Below, piece after piece: positions 1 to 8,363 of a stretch of 61,234 nucleotides of DNA (positions within the stretch are counted from its first letter, which is position 1; each line of letters opens with the position of its first letter). The stretch comes from Pseudomonas fluorescens (GTDB lineage: Bacteria; Pseudomonadota; Gammaproteobacteria; Pseudomonadales; Pseudomonadaceae). The notes under the pieces were generated by a model. The model worked only from the letters and a program-made list of their open reading frames with translations, was not told the origin of the DNA and made no database searches. The position numbers and the translations under genes were made by a program. The stretch is from positions 1 through 61,234 of the forward strand of contig NZ_JAGGOG010000034.1 in the NCBI RefSeq assembly GCF_018614655.1, written 5' to 3'.

Positions 1-184
1 CTGCCAGCACAAATGGGCTGGCTTTGCGCAGCCGTCCGTGATGACCTACCACGAGAGGGTTACCGCCCTGGATATGGATATCACTGACGTTCTTCCGTGC
101 GCACCAGACGAAAAACTCGCGTAGCGAGGTGCCGGTCAATCCCTCGTCAAACGGATAAGGCTCAAAGCTCGTGGCCTGGGTCAT
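1..184 (-). CDS. traJ: TraJ/DotB T4SS ATPase, N-terminal part (continues at 61234)
   Basis: This is the first 61 codons of the secretion ATPase whose remainder lies at 60243-61234. The ATG at 184-182 overlaps the traI stop as ATGA, so the two genes are translationally coupled. The translation includes DIHIQGGNPLVV, the N-terminal beta-rich domain of DotB/TraJ hexameric ATPases. The codon begun at base 1 is completed by 61234-61233 (GGC) and the frame continues TGG CAG ATG. The full protein is therefore 391 residues, close to the family length. It powers assembly or function of the IncI-type conjugation apparatus from the cytoplasmic face. Confidence 0.93.
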   Translation of the reverse strand, partial: MTQATSFEPYPFDEGLTGTSLREFFVWCARKNVSDIHIQGGNPLVVGHHGRLRKASPFVLA

Positions 185-981
185 GGCTGCACCTTCCGTA
201 TCACCGGCTGCCATTGGGTCTTATCAGGGATAAACCCGGCGTTTTCCTTGAGTTTGCGCACCCGGTCGCCCGTGGTGAGCTTCTGCCGATCGCCAGTGAC
301 AGTCTGCTGTTGGTCCGTGACTACCGGCGCCGTGATGAAGCCTTGGCGCAGGAGCTGCGAGTACAACAACATCCCACGGTAATCACGGGTCAAGCGGTTG
401 AAGTTGGCTTCTAGTGTCTGATCGGCACTCAACCGCCCCTCTCCCCAACCTTGGCGGATCGCCGCCTGCCAAAGCCCCTTCTGCACACTGTTTTCAGGGG
501 TTACCGATAACGAGGCATCAGTGGTGGACGCTCCGAGCCCGGCCATCAACCAGGTGCGCCAGGACGGCGGGTTACTGACAAACCGCTCAGGAAGGACGAT
601 TTCGTAAACATGGCTCGCTGTGCGGATTTGCCGTGGCGTGATGTGCGCCACGTCCACCGCCTCATCGATCACGGGCGGTAGCCAGCCCTGGCGACTGATA
701 AGGGTGCGAAAGTCGTAAAGGCTATCGAGGCGCCCTATCTGTCCGTCCAGTGCCTGACGTAACTCCCAGGCACGCTCAGCCTTGCCACCGCGAAAGCCTA
801 TGGTGCGCCCTGACTCCTCCAGCAACTGGCGGCGGGACTCGGACACATCCTCTGACGCCGGGCGAGCAGGAACCAAATAGCTCTCAACAGGCGGCGGCGC
901 ATCAGGTGTCGTGGCGGGTGGTGTGTGGGCACACCCCTGTAAGCCCTGCAATAGGGCCAGCGTCAGAATGGATTTTTTCAC
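181..981 (-). CDS. traI: TraI/DotC outer-membrane lipoprotein of the type IVB T4SS
   Basis: DotC, with DotD and DotH, forms the outer-membrane core of Dot/Icm-type secretion systems. The 266-residue product starts with a GTG at 981 that overlaps the upstream traH stop (GTGA). Its N-terminus KKSILTLALLQGLQGC is a lipoprotein signal ending in a lipobox-like QGC. The body carries the family pattern GWLPPVIDEA then SHVYEIVLPERFVSNPPSWR. A longer in-frame ATG reading up to 1068 exists, but it would put the lipobox about 45 residues in, so the GTG is preferred. The product is presumably secreted and lipidated. Confidence 0.92.
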   Translation of the reverse strand: MKKSILTLALLQGLQGCAHTPPATTPDAPPPVESYLVPARPASEDVSESRRQLLEESGRTIGFRGGKAERAWELRQALDGQIGRLDSLYDFRTLISRQGWLPPVIDEAVDVAHITPRQIRTASHVYEIVLPERFVSNPPSWRTWLMAGLGASTTDASLSVTPENSVQKGLWQAAIRQGWGEGRLSADQTLEANFNRLTRDYRGMLLYSQLLRQGFITAPVVTDQQQTVTGDRQKLTTGDRVRKLKENAGFIPDKTQWQPVIRKVQP

Positions 982-1448
982 TGACGCCCCCCTGCCTTCT
1001 TCTGAGGCTCGGCCTGTGCAAAGGCCAGGTTCAATTGCCCTGGGAGCTGGGTCAGCGTGGCACGCCATGCCGTCTGCATTTCTACCAGGCGCAATAGGTT
1101 CTGGTAGGTAATTCCGTTGACGTTGAGGTTAACGGGCAAAGGCAAGCGAACACCGGTCCAGGTGAATTTCTGGCCGCGCTGGAGAGCCAGGTGGGAAAGC
1201 AGCTCGACCGCATCCCCGTTCCAGTCAACCGCTACCAGGTCCCCTTGGGTACGGATCGCGTCAGCCGGTAAGGCTGAGCGAGTATTAATAACGCCCTCCA
1301 TCCACAGCGTTTGTTGCTGGGCTGGGACTTTGGCAAGCACCGCGGGCGGTGCAGGGGGAGGCGCTACAGGTTTCTTTTCGCAAAAAGACTGACAGCCTGC
1401 CAGCAGCAAAGCCACCGCAGGCGCAGCAACAAAAGAGAGCTTCATCAA
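978..1448 (-). CDS. traH: TraH/DotD lipoprotein of the type IVB T4SS
   Basis: The protein has 156 residues with a clear lipoprotein signal (VALLLAGC, Cys at about 19). A proline-rich linker (APPPAPPA) follows, then a folded C-terminal domain of the DotD type, which resembles secretin N0 domains in the known family structure. DotD helps target DotH to the outer membrane. Its stop overlaps the traI start and it is in the traH-traI-traJ order of R64. The start could be either of the two tandem Met codons. Confidence 0.9.
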   Translation of the reverse strand: MMKLSFVAAPAVALLLAGCQSFCEKKPVAPPPAPPAVLAKVPAQQQTLWMEGVINTRSALPADAIRTQGDLVAVDWNGDAVELLSHLALQRGQKFTWTGVRLPLPVNLNVNGITYQNLLRLVEMQTAWRATLTQLPGQLNLAFAQAEPQKKAGGRQ

Positions 1449-1481
1449 GGGTCTCCTGACACCCTGGACAGGGTGCAGTAA

Positions 1482-1973
1482 TTAACGGATTGCGAGGTTG
1501 CCCGGCGTGGCGCCAAGCGCTTTGAGGCGGTTGTAAATCGCCCGGATGCCCTGCGCGTAGCGCAGGCGTTTGTTTTCTTGGCGAGCAGAGGGATGAAAGC
1601 CAGCGTTGTACGACCCGAGGCAACGCCAGGTGTTGCCGCACACCCGAAGGTGGCGGGCCAATACCCAGGCGCCTACCTGCACGTTGAAGCAGGCATCGGC
1701 CAGCAAGTCTTCCGGGCGCTTGATCAGCCCCAGGCGGACCAGCCGATTAGCGTTATCAGTATTGATTTGCATGACGCCGTAATCAGAACTGACAATTTTG
1801 CCGGTGCCGTCCCGGTTATGGTTCACAACCCCCGGCCGCAGGTTGCTCTCCCATATACCAATAGCCTCCAGTAGCAGGGGATCTTGCTGATAACGCTGGC
1901 CTGCCTCTTGAAAACAAAACGCCGCTGCCGGCAACGGCATCGATAACGCCAAGATGAGCCATAGCGAACGCAT
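1482..1973 (-). CDS. Lytic transglycosylase (SLT family) of the transfer system
   Basis: This is a 163-residue secreted peptidoglycan-cleaving enzyme. Residues 1-18 form a signal peptide ending AAA. The SLT-type domain follows with the catalytic Glu at position 42 in AIGIWESNL, then the family motifs SSDYGVMQINT and CLGSYNAGFHP. Such VirB1/IagB-like enzymes open the murein locally so the secretion channel can be built. It sits between a small lipoprotein gene and traH on the same strand and is probably in the same operon. Confidence 0.9.
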   Translation of the reverse strand: MRSLWLILALSMPLPAAAFCFQEAGQRYQQDPLLLEAIGIWESNLRPGVVNHNRDGTGKIVSSDYGVMQINTDNANRLVRLGLIKRPEDLLADACFNVQVGAWVLARHLRVCGNTWRCLGSYNAGFHPSARQENKRLRYAQGIRAIYNRLKALGATPGNLAIR

Positions 1974-1975
1974 GG

Positions 1976-2248
1976 CTAACCCCCTGAGCTAGGCGCTGGC
2001 CTTATGGGAGGTTTGACGGCAGGCACCTGTACTTTTGTAGGCAGCGGTGCCGGTGCCGTGAGGGGAGCAGTGTTTCGCACAGAGCTGGTCCGGTGTAACC
2101 GGGCCTGCGCCTGACTCAGTGAGGTAGCGTTTTGCACAATCTGCTCATCCACCCACTGCCCTGCTGGCACCTGGGCGACCTTTGGTGCAGTGGTGTTGCA
2201 TCCCGATAGGGATATGAGCAGAACGGTTAGAAGTAGTCGCTTTTGCAT
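1976..2248 (-). CDS. Small proline-rich lipoprotein, tra operon
   Basis: The product has 90 residues with a lipoprotein signal (LLISLSGC, Cys near 17) and a low-complexity Pro/Ala/Thr-rich C-terminal third. It ends 2 bases before the transglycosylase start, so the two are co-transcribed. I do not recognise the family. From its position it is an envelope accessory factor of the conjugation system, perhaps a pilotin- or stabiliser-like protein. That role is inferred from context only. Confidence 0.75.
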   Translation of the reverse strand: MQKRLLLTVLLISLSGCNTTAPKVAQVPAGQWVDEQIVQNATSLSQAQARLHRTSSVRNTAPLTAPAPLPTKVQVPAVKPPIRPAPSSGG

Positions 2249-2266
2249 AATCGCCTCCTGAAATGA

Positions 2267-2485
2267 CTATTTTTTCGAGTCATCAATCAGCTTTTGAACA
2301 GCCACTTCCAAGTAGTTATCGATCAGGTATCGAGCTAACCCGGACGGGGACATTTGCTTAGGGCTGTTGGTTTCGTAGCTGACCTTAGTAGCGGCCTTAT
2401 TCAGTGCCTCGACCCTGATTGCACGGACGTAGACGCTGGTTGTTGTTGTAGTTGCGGACATCGCTTCATCTTCTGGTAGCTCCAT
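2267..2485 (-). CDS. Small protein, possible ribbon-helix-helix DNA-binding, first gene of the tra operon
   Basis: The 72-residue product starts at 2485, chosen because AGGAG lies 5 bases upstream of the ATG; a longer in-frame reading to 2530 lacks such a site. Predicted order is a short beta-strand (SVYVRAIRV), a helix, a turn (NSPKQMSP) and a second helix, which would suit a ribbon-helix-helix fold. The similarity is weak and not proof. It lies just downstream of a strong terminator-like hairpin and just ahead of the lipoprotein gene. A role in transfer regulation is a guess. Confidence 0.65.
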   Translation of the reverse strand: MELPEDEAMSATTTTTSVYVRAIRVEALNKAATKVSYETNSPKQMSPSGLARYLIDNYLEVAVQKLIDDSKK

Positions 2486-2512
2486 GGGAACTCCTATGGG
2501 TTGGGAAAGCGC

Positions 2513-2543
2513 AAAAACACCGCCAGGCAAGGGCCTGGCGGTG
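2513..2543 (-). terminator. Intrinsic terminator between nusG-like gene and tra operon
   Basis: An exact 11-bp stem (2518-2528 with 2533-2543) and 4-base loop are followed on the minus strand by TTTTTGCG. It lies upstream of the first tra gene and downstream of the NusG-like gene, where a NusG-type antiterminator could act. On the plus strand it is followed by AATAAAAATT, so it may also stop weak plus-strand transcription. Confidence 0.7.
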
Positions 2544-2854
2544 AATAAAAATTAGGTGGGGATAAGAAATGATGAACCCCCGTCTCGCTACTGGCGACAG
2601 TCGGGGTTTGTTGCGTCAGCGGTGCTGGCCAGTTACCCGCTGCTGATTGCAGGGCTGGCCGATCGTCTTCGGTGTGGGCTTCGAGCTTCCTACTCACAGC
2701 GTCAAACAGCATCTGTTCGCCGTGGATCACAGGTCCTTACAACAATGCACGCTACAGCTCTGAATGCCCTGAGTGATTGGGGCAGGGTGCATGAGGTCCG
2801 GCGCTCCTCATAGCCGAGGCTCAGAGCACTAATTCGAATTCAGATAATCAACTA

Positions 2855-3367
2855 CTACAAAGGGTGTACTGCTGAATACACGCGGCCACCTGGGCGACTG
2901 GTTAGTCGTTGCAGTGAATCGCCCTGTGCAAGGAGCGCAAAAAAAGCGGCTTTGCGGGCGCCCTCGGAGTGCATATCAATGATGAGGTGTAGGGACTTGG
3001 CCAGCTCAGAAGGCAAATTGCGATATTCAACACAGTTGAAGGTGCGATCCGTGCGTAACAGGATCAAATCTCTTAATGCGTCGACCACACTGTCTTGGAC
3101 AACACAAGCGTCCCCACCGAATCGAACGAACCCATGGGCACCATTCAACGCTGTGATTTCTGTGGTGTGAGTCACATACGGGTCGAAATTTAGCAGCAAA
3201 TAGCCGGGGAACAACGGAAGCTCACGGCGCACGGATGAAGGCCGATCCGTGCGCTTACGAAGTGTGACCCTGCAAGGCGAATATACCTCAACGTCCAGCC
3301 TCTTGATCAACTCTGTAAGTGATTGATGATTCGAGGAATTATGAATTAGAACGTACCAGTTTCGCAT
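2855..3367 (-). CDS. NusG/RfaH-like transcription factor (TraB-like regulator of transfer genes)
   Basis: The protein carries an N-terminal NGN domain of NusG/RfaH type: it starts MRNWYVLIHNSSN and contains RELPLFPGYLLLNFDP, the family signature around the RNA-polymerase-binding surface. No KOW motif is evident in the C-terminal 60 residues. The chosen start at 3367 gives 170 residues, the usual size, with AGGA 11 bases upstream; readings to 3379 or 3505 are possible. In R64 a NusG-like TraB activates the tra operon. This gene lies immediately upstream of the tra genes and of a terminator, which suggests processive antitermination. Confidence 0.85.
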   Translation of the reverse strand: MRNWYVLIHNSSNHQSLTELIKRLDVEVYSPCRVTLRKRTDRPSSVRRELPLFPGYLLLNFDPYVTHTTEITALNGAHGFVRFGGDACVVQDSVVDALRDLILLRTDRTFNCVEYRNLPSELAKSLHLIIDMHSEGARKAAFFALLAQGDSLQRLTSRPGGRVYSAVHPL

Positions 3368-3539
3368 ATGCAGAACCATCCTAGCAGGCGCCCTTCCGAA
3401 ATCCCGAACCGTTTGGCGCAGGGGCTGTTGTGATCGGCTTGGGAAATCATTTTCATCCGCCGCCGAGCCACTAAGGCCGGTGGATAGCGGATTGCCAGGT
3501 GACAAATTAAATCGTTTAAGAAAAAAAGTAAATAGCTTT

Positions 3540-3554
3540 ATACAATTATTGTAT
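3540..3554. promoter_or_regulatory. Perfect 15-bp palindrome in divergent promoter region (operator candidate)
   Basis: ATACAATTATTGTAT is an exact 7-bp inverted repeat around a central T. It lies in the AT-rich gap between the NusG-like gene (minus) and an XRE-type regulator (plus), with direct repeats TTTTTATA just after it. It is a natural site for the adjacent XRE protein, which would then control itself and the transfer regulator. Confidence 0.55.
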
Positions 3555-3582
3555 TTTTATACCTTTTTATAAAACTAACCTT

Positions 3583-3966
3583 ATGAAATTATTAAATTTT
3601 ATTGGTAACCCTGTGGACAATCTACGTCGCGTAATCGGAGTCAAAATCAAAGCTCTCCGAAAAGCCAACGGTATGAGCCAGGCCGATCTGGCTGAGCTTG
3701 TGGCTTGCGATGCCCCGGTGATCAGCCGTTACGAGCTGGGGAAAACCCTTCCGAACATTGAACACCTGATTAGAATATCCACGGCCCTCAATGTATCTCC
3801 AGCAGAGTTGCTCCCTAGCGGCCAGGACTCTTTAAGAGCGCAGCTGATCGCGCTCCGCCAAGATCTTTATGAAAAGTCTCTTCAAGTGGAATCAGTTGAA
3901 TATTTAGAGAAACTTATAAAGTTCGCAGATGATTACATTGAGTCTCATACGTCCAAGAAAATATAA
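3583..3966 (+). CDS. XRE/Cro-CI-type HTH transcriptional regulator
   Basis: A 127-residue protein with a lambda-repressor-like helix-turn-helix at about residues 19-75: IKALRKANGMSQADLAELVACDAPVISRYELGKTLP. A helical C-terminal tail (about 85-125) probably mediates dimerisation. It is divergent from the NusG-like gene across a short AT-rich region with a palindrome. The ATG at 3583 has no convincing Shine-Dalgarno; a GTG at 3613 is an alternative start. By position it is the likely repressor or switch for transfer-gene expression. The target is inferred. Confidence 0.85.
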   Translation: MKLLNFIGNPVDNLRRVIGVKIKALRKANGMSQADLAELVACDAPVISRYELGKTLPNIEHLIRISTALNVSPAELLPSGQDSLRAQLIALRQDLYEKSLQVESVEYLEKLIKFADDYIESHTSKKI

Positions 3967-3985
3967 GTCTTGTATCTGTATATCC

Positions 3986-4168
3986 TTACGCAATCCCGTA
4001 TTTTTCCGACAATTCGCTGATACGACTCAAGCGCTGCTGATGATGCCGGTTCGACAACTGATCAAGCGGTAAAGCGCCGCTGGCAATCACAACGGTGAAC
4101 TTTTCGTCCAGTCTTACCAACTCTACGAGCTCTTTAAGCTCTTTCTGCATGTCTACGCAATTGTTCAT
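3986..4168 (-). CDS. Small hypothetical protein
   Basis: The 60-residue product starts at an ATG with AAAGGA 7 bases upstream. It is highly charged and predicted helical (MQKELKELVELVRLDEK), and may form a small coiled coil. It is convergent with the XRE gene, with only 19 bases between their stops. I do not recognise the family. Confidence 0.6.
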   Translation of the reverse strand: MNNCVDMQKELKELVELVRLDEKFTVVIASGALPLDQLSNRHHQQRLSRISELSEKYGIA

Positions 4169-4330
4169 AGTCTGTCCTTTAACGTTATTCTGCTCACTGA
4201 TTCGTCTTTAGCCTTTTCCTACGGCTACCAGCTACCCAGCAAAAAATCCCTGTCAAGATCTACGATTGACATCTATATTCACACGCTGATCAATCCAATT
4301 GACCTTAAAACAACACTAACGGGGGAATTG

Positions 4331-5755
4331 ATGGCCGTCAAAACAAATATTGACATGGTGTCATTGTTGCGCGAGAGCTTGGCTAAAGGGAAAGGCGTGA
4401 AGTACAAGCGACTGTCAGACGCCATAGGCAACGGTATTCTTAGCGGTCAATTCGAACCTGGCCGAAAACTTCCACCGCATCGCACGCTATCCGACAAGCT
4501 CAAGGTCACGATTGGCACGATTAGTCGTGCTTACGGTGAGTTAGAACGGTTGGGGCTGGTAGTCGCGCGCGTTGGTGATGGCACGTTCGTCCGCAAACGT
4601 GGGCTTGATCGTAAGCTTGATGAGGGCTTTCGCAATTTCAGTGAAGATACTCCAACGTTTTTTGATATGAGCCGGAACATGTACATCCCAGGTTCCGAGA
4701 CCGACTTTCTAACGCAGAGCTTACAAGTACTCGCGGGGAACCCCAGCGCAATTAGGGATATAAGCCAGTACACCCCAGACGTTGGCCTACCACGGTATCG
4801 AGCTGCTGGAGCAGAGTGGCTTAAGCAGCCTGATTTCACTCCGACCCCTGAGCAAGTGATCTGTGTTAACGGAGGTCAACATGGCTTGATCTGCTCCATG
4901 ATGGCGTTGCTGCAGGCGGGTGACACGATAGCCACCGAACAGCTGACATATCCCGGACTGATCACTGCAGCTCGGATGCTCGGGATTAAATTGGTGGGCG
5001 TTGAAACAGATGAGGAAGGGCTGTTGCCATCCTCCCTGGATTCGGTTTGTCGCAACCATCGTGTTTCGGCTCTTTTTTGTACACCAACTATTCAGACTCC
5101 TACCGCTGCAGTGATGTCGGTAAACCGACGCGAGACTGTTGCGAAGGTATGTCGCGAGCACAATTTGCTTATTCTTGAAGACGACGCCTACGCAATCTTG
5201 ATGGATGATCGCCCGCCGCCCCTTTGCTGCTTCGCACCAGAAAGAACCACTCTTATCACCAGTTTAAGTAAGACGGTTCCATCCGGGTTTCGAGTAGGTT
5301 ACCTGCATGCTCCACAAACCTTGATCAGCCGACTATCCGCATCTTTACGCTCAACGTGCTGGATGGCTACGCCTATGGCATTTGAGTTAGTTACTGAGTG
5401 GATAGAAAACGGTACTGCCGATCAATTACGGCGACAACAAGTCAAAGAAATTCGTCGACGTAAAATGCTGGTTGAACACCTACTTCACGGGTTGGATTAC
5501 AAAACTCATGCAAGCAGTTCGCATTTTTGGATAGCCGTTCCCGAACCACGTCGCGCATCTGAAATTGAGTCAGAGCTGAAACAACAAGACTACTTGGTAG
5601 CGACAGCAGAAAACTTTGCGGTAGGACACGCAGTCGTACCGCAGTTCATTCGGGCAAGTGTCAGCAATACAACTGGAAATGATCAACTGCTGATTGAGGC
5701 ATTTACAACTTTAGCTAACTCACTCAGCCAAAACCGAGAACGCTTTAGTTTGTAA
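4331..5755 (+). CDS. MocR/GntR-family regulator with PLP-dependent aminotransferase-like domain
   Basis: The protein has 474 residues. An N-terminal winged HTH of GntR type (about 24-88; SDAIGNGILSGQFEPGRKLP, TISRAYGELERLGLVVARVG) is followed by a fold-type I aminotransferase domain. Visible PLP-site features are the Asp of ILEDDAYAILMDD and the Schiff-base Lys in SLSKTVPSGFRVGYL near residue 313. MocR proteins sense pyridoxal phosphate or amino compounds and regulate neighbouring metabolic genes, but no metabolic gene is adjacent, so its target is unknown. The start is the ATG at 4331 after GGGGG; an immediately preceding TTG is disregarded. Confidence 0.93.
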   Translation: MAVKTNIDMVSLLRESLAKGKGVKYKRLSDAIGNGILSGQFEPGRKLPPHRTLSDKLKVTIGTISRAYGELERLGLVVARVGDGTFVRKRGLDRKLDEGFRNFSEDTPTFFDMSRNMYIPGSETDFLTQSLQVLAGNPSAIRDISQYTPDVGLPRYRAAGAEWLKQPDFTPTPEQVICVNGGQHGLICSMMALLQAGDTIATEQLTYPGLITAARMLGIKLVGVETDEEGLLPSSLDSVCRNHRVSALFCTPTIQTPTAAVMSVNRRETVAKVCREHNLLILEDDAYAILMDDRPPPLCCFAPERTTLITSLSKTVPSGFRVGYLHAPQTLISRLSASLRSTCWMATPMAFELVTEWIENGTADQLRRQQVKEIRRRKMLVEHLLHGLDYKTHASSSHFWIAVPEPRRASEIESELKQQDYLVATAENFAVGHAVVPQFIRASVSNTTGNDQLLIEAFTTLANSLSQNRERFSL

Positions 5756-5813
5756 AAGGCGCGCACCAAACCTGAGTACTGACCGAAGCACATTAATGCC
5801 TAGGTCAGTTTAC

Positions 5814-7772
5814 TCATAGTCTCGGGGATTGATCTGGCCTGACCTCAACCTCATCCACCTGGTCATTGTAATCGGCATGTCGAGGCTGTCCCTGGACTGA
5901 TTCATCCTCGACTCGGTACTGCCCATAACTCCTTTCAATGGTGTCATAGCGTTCCAACTGATCACGATCTGTCACCTGGAACACATGCCCGTTATCCCGA
6001 TGGTTGAAGTCGCAGGCGGCTTCAAGCACTCGGTCAACAAATTGATCGTCACCCACAATCTCGACCCTCTCCCCACTTTTGGTACTGACCAGACTGGCGG
6101 CCAGTCGGTAATTGGCCGAGTCGTCATAGTCCTCAAAGCCTGGCTTGATTTCGACCCGGCCGCCATGATCAACCACGCCGGCGATACCGTCTCGCAGGTA
6201 CTCAATGGTGCCGTCACGATAGAGCCTGGAGGAATGCGTGTGCGGACTATAGAACTGCGAGTCATCGGCCCTCGCGGCAAAAATGGTTCTGTCTCGTTGA
6301 TCCCCACGAACCCGTTGCTTACGCGTTTCTCTATAGGCGAAACCACGCAATTGACTGACGGCCGCAAGATCACCCTTCAAAGCTTCCTGCTCCACCCAGG
6401 GACGATAGGCGAGCGGCCGGAGGAGCCCTTTATCAGACCGCACCTGACGCTCCTGGCGAAGTTCGATGCGCAGTTCGGCCATCGCTTTCATCCGCTCAAA
6501 TTCAGCGACCCGGTACATCAACTTACGCAGCAAAGGATCGCCATACGAACGCTTCACGTCACCTTTCATAGCTTGGTAACGCGCGGCCACGTGCTGGTAA
6601 CGCCCCTTCACATCCAGATCCGGTTTCTCCCAGGTACTGCGGTACTCCTGGTAGCGCAATTTCAGACCTTCTCGGGCTTCCGCTCGCTCCTCTCGGCGCT
6701 CTTGTCGCACGCCTTTATCTCTGGCCTGAAAGGACGGTTGATAAGAGCTGATGATTGCATAAGCCCCCTCATAAGGATCTTCCGACTCAAACGCTGGTGG
6801 GCCTTCATACGATCCATAGCCCGCCTCAATTCGATCCTTCGTGAGCGACGGATGAACCGACGAAGCTTTAAGCGCTGGTTCACCCGGGCGTAGGTAATCG
6901 TAGATCACCAGGCCCCCACCCTGTTCACGCAATCCAAGGCCGTTCGCGTGCAACAACAGGTGCAGATGTTTCCAATCGGCTTCTTTGTTCTGGATCGCCT
7001 CGTTGACCTTCACCCGCACCTTATCAACCGCATAGTGGTAAAGGCTTTCAGTGTTGGAAAATATCTCGCGTTTGGCTGCTCCCTGGGGAGCGCTATGGTA
7101 ATGAATACCGGGCCTAACCAAATGGTCATCCGCGTTCATCTGCCAAGGGCCATTATCTTGTTTAAAGCCGTAACGACGCTCAAGCACCCGCATGCTTTTC
7201 TGCAAGGTATCAACATCGTTCCACATGTTGGCTGCTTTGTACGTCGCGGGGTTAACCCGATTAACCGCGACGTGAGCATGTACGTTATCGGTATCACGAT
7301 GGATAGCGGTGACGTATTGATGAGCCTCTAAACCAATGGACTTGAGGGCGTATTGGGCAGACTCGAAAACCTGGGAGTCAGTGGGTTTATCACTTTCTGG
7401 CCAGGATATGATGAAGTGATAAACAGGGTCTTTAACGTGCCGGTTTTGAGCAGCCACCATGTTCATTTCAGCGGCGGCAGTTTCCCAAAAAAAGCAGTTA
7501 GTTTCACAAGCCACTTCACCTGCTTGAACGCGCTGTGTCCCGTCGCTGAACTGTTCCAGGACGCGGACTGGTGCATCATCAGCGTCGCTTCGGTCGATGT
7601 AATCCACCAGTCGATCAAACACCGCCTTGCTTGATTCTGAACGCGCCGATTTAGGCTCGTCAGACAGAACGTCCTTTCCTGAAGGTTTGTCTTCGCGTTG
7701 GCTGACATAGCTCACCAGCTTCATAAAGCTGGAGCCACCGTCTCGACGCTTAGGGGGAATAATGACGTTCAA
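5814..7772 (-). CDS. nikB: Relaxase NikB-like (MOBP), nicks oriT
   Basis: A 652-residue conjugative relaxase. The N-terminus matches the NikB type (MNVIIPPKRRDGGSSF) with the catalytic Tyr at 22 in LVSYVSQRE. Motif III supplies the metal-binding histidines at about 154-172 in HRDTDNVHAHVAVNRVNP. The middle is long and helical. The C-terminal region (about 500-600; RDGTIEYLRDGIAGVVDHGG) resembles LPD7, a domain attached to many relaxases. It is shorter than R64 NikB (about 900 residues). It lies 6 bases after nikA in the same operon, with oriT upstream. It should bind covalently to the 5' end of the transferred strand and be exported through TrbC. Confidence 0.95.
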   Translation of the reverse strand: MNVIIPPKRRDGGSSFMKLVSYVSQREDKPSGKDVLSDEPKSARSESSKAVFDRLVDYIDRSDADDAPVRVLEQFSDGTQRVQAGEVACETNCFFWETAAAEMNMVAAQNRHVKDPVYHFIISWPESDKPTDSQVFESAQYALKSIGLEAHQYVTAIHRDTDNVHAHVAVNRVNPATYKAANMWNDVDTLQKSMRVLERRYGFKQDNGPWQMNADDHLVRPGIHYHSAPQGAAKREIFSNTESLYHYAVDKVRVKVNEAIQNKEADWKHLHLLLHANGLGLREQGGGLVIYDYLRPGEPALKASSVHPSLTKDRIEAGYGSYEGPPAFESEDPYEGAYAIISSYQPSFQARDKGVRQERREERAEAREGLKLRYQEYRSTWEKPDLDVKGRYQHVAARYQAMKGDVKRSYGDPLLRKLMYRVAEFERMKAMAELRIELRQERQVRSDKGLLRPLAYRPWVEQEALKGDLAAVSQLRGFAYRETRKQRVRGDQRDRTIFAARADDSQFYSPHTHSSRLYRDGTIEYLRDGIAGVVDHGGRVEIKPGFEDYDDSANYRLAASLVSTKSGERVEIVGDDQFVDRVLEAACDFNHRDNGHVFQVTDRDQLERYDTIERSYGQYRVEDESVQGQPRHADYNDQVDEVEVRPDQSPRL

Positions 7773-7778
7773 CGGACC

Positions 7779-8111
7779 TTAGTTCCTTACCGGGACGACG
7801 TTCAGGTCCAGGGCAATGATCGCCTTCTTGACCTCCACCAGGACTTCCGAAAACTGCTTGCTGAGTTCGGTAGTCATGTTGTCTTGCATCTGGTTGAACA
7901 GGTGCTTTTGCAGACCCCCGAGGCGTAACAGCTCATTCATCAATCGCAGATCTGTACGTGTCACGATCTTGCGGTTGAGTGCTGAACGGCGAAGCAAATC
8001 GGAGGTGCTAATGCCTGCAGCTTTAGCTTTCTCTTTCAGGATATTGGCTTCCTCTTCGGTACACCGAAGATTGATCACCCTGCCCTTCTGACGCGATTCG
8101 CTCTTTGACAT
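7779..8111 (-). CDS. nikA: NikA-like relaxosome protein
   Basis: The product has 110 residues from the ATG at 8111 (AGGTG 5 bases upstream), the same length as R64 NikA. It contains a ribbon-helix-helix-type N-terminal segment (INLRCTEEEANILKEKAKAAGISTSDLLRRSALN) followed by the family helix RLMNELLRLGGLQKHLFNQ. NikA binds an oriT repeat, bends it and recruits NikB. The order oriT-nikA-nikB is conserved in IncI and IncP-type plasmids. A longer reading to 8132 is possible but unnecessary. Confidence 0.93.
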   Translation of the reverse strand: MSKSESRQKGRVINLRCTEEEANILKEKAKAAGISTSDLLRRSALNRKIVTRTDLRLMNELLRLGGLQKHLFNQMQDNMTTELSKQFSEVLVEVKKAIIALDLNVVPVRN

Positions 8112-8345
8112 AACGGCACCTGTGACGCACAACGGGGTATCGGGGCACAGCCCTGATCAGGGTTTTGGATGGATCGACTGCGTGCAGGCGGTACATACAA
8201 AACATTTCCTGTCCGGTAGTTTACTTGAAATACCTTCTTTTGTCATCGCGTTGACTGGTCGGCTATTAGAGGCCTGCGTCGGATGGTGCGGGTCTGGGCA
8301 TCGCGCCCGGTCTGGGGTAGAGTCGTGGACTCACAGTTTTCAACG
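8112..8345 (+). other. Origin of transfer (oriT) with putative nic at 8211
   Basis: This non-coding stretch lies between nikA (minus) and a plus-strand gene. The plus strand carries TTTCCTG|TCCGG at 8205-8216, close to the MOBP nic consensus YATCCTG|Y, so cleavage would follow G8211. Next to it is an imperfect inverted repeat (8215-8234, GGTAGTTT with AAATACC), and 60 bases upstream an exact palindrome CCCTGATCAGGG (8151-8162). Nicking in this strand would move the nikA/nikB side in last, as in R64 and RP4. The exact nic position is inferred by analogy. Confidence 0.65.
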
Positions 8346-8363
8346 AGCGGAGGGTTACCGAGC

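Noticed and set aside
2494..2813. Open frames on both strands between the NusG-like gene and the first tra gene
   Set aside because: No ribosome-binding sites and no family features; the region holds a terminator and leader sequence instead.
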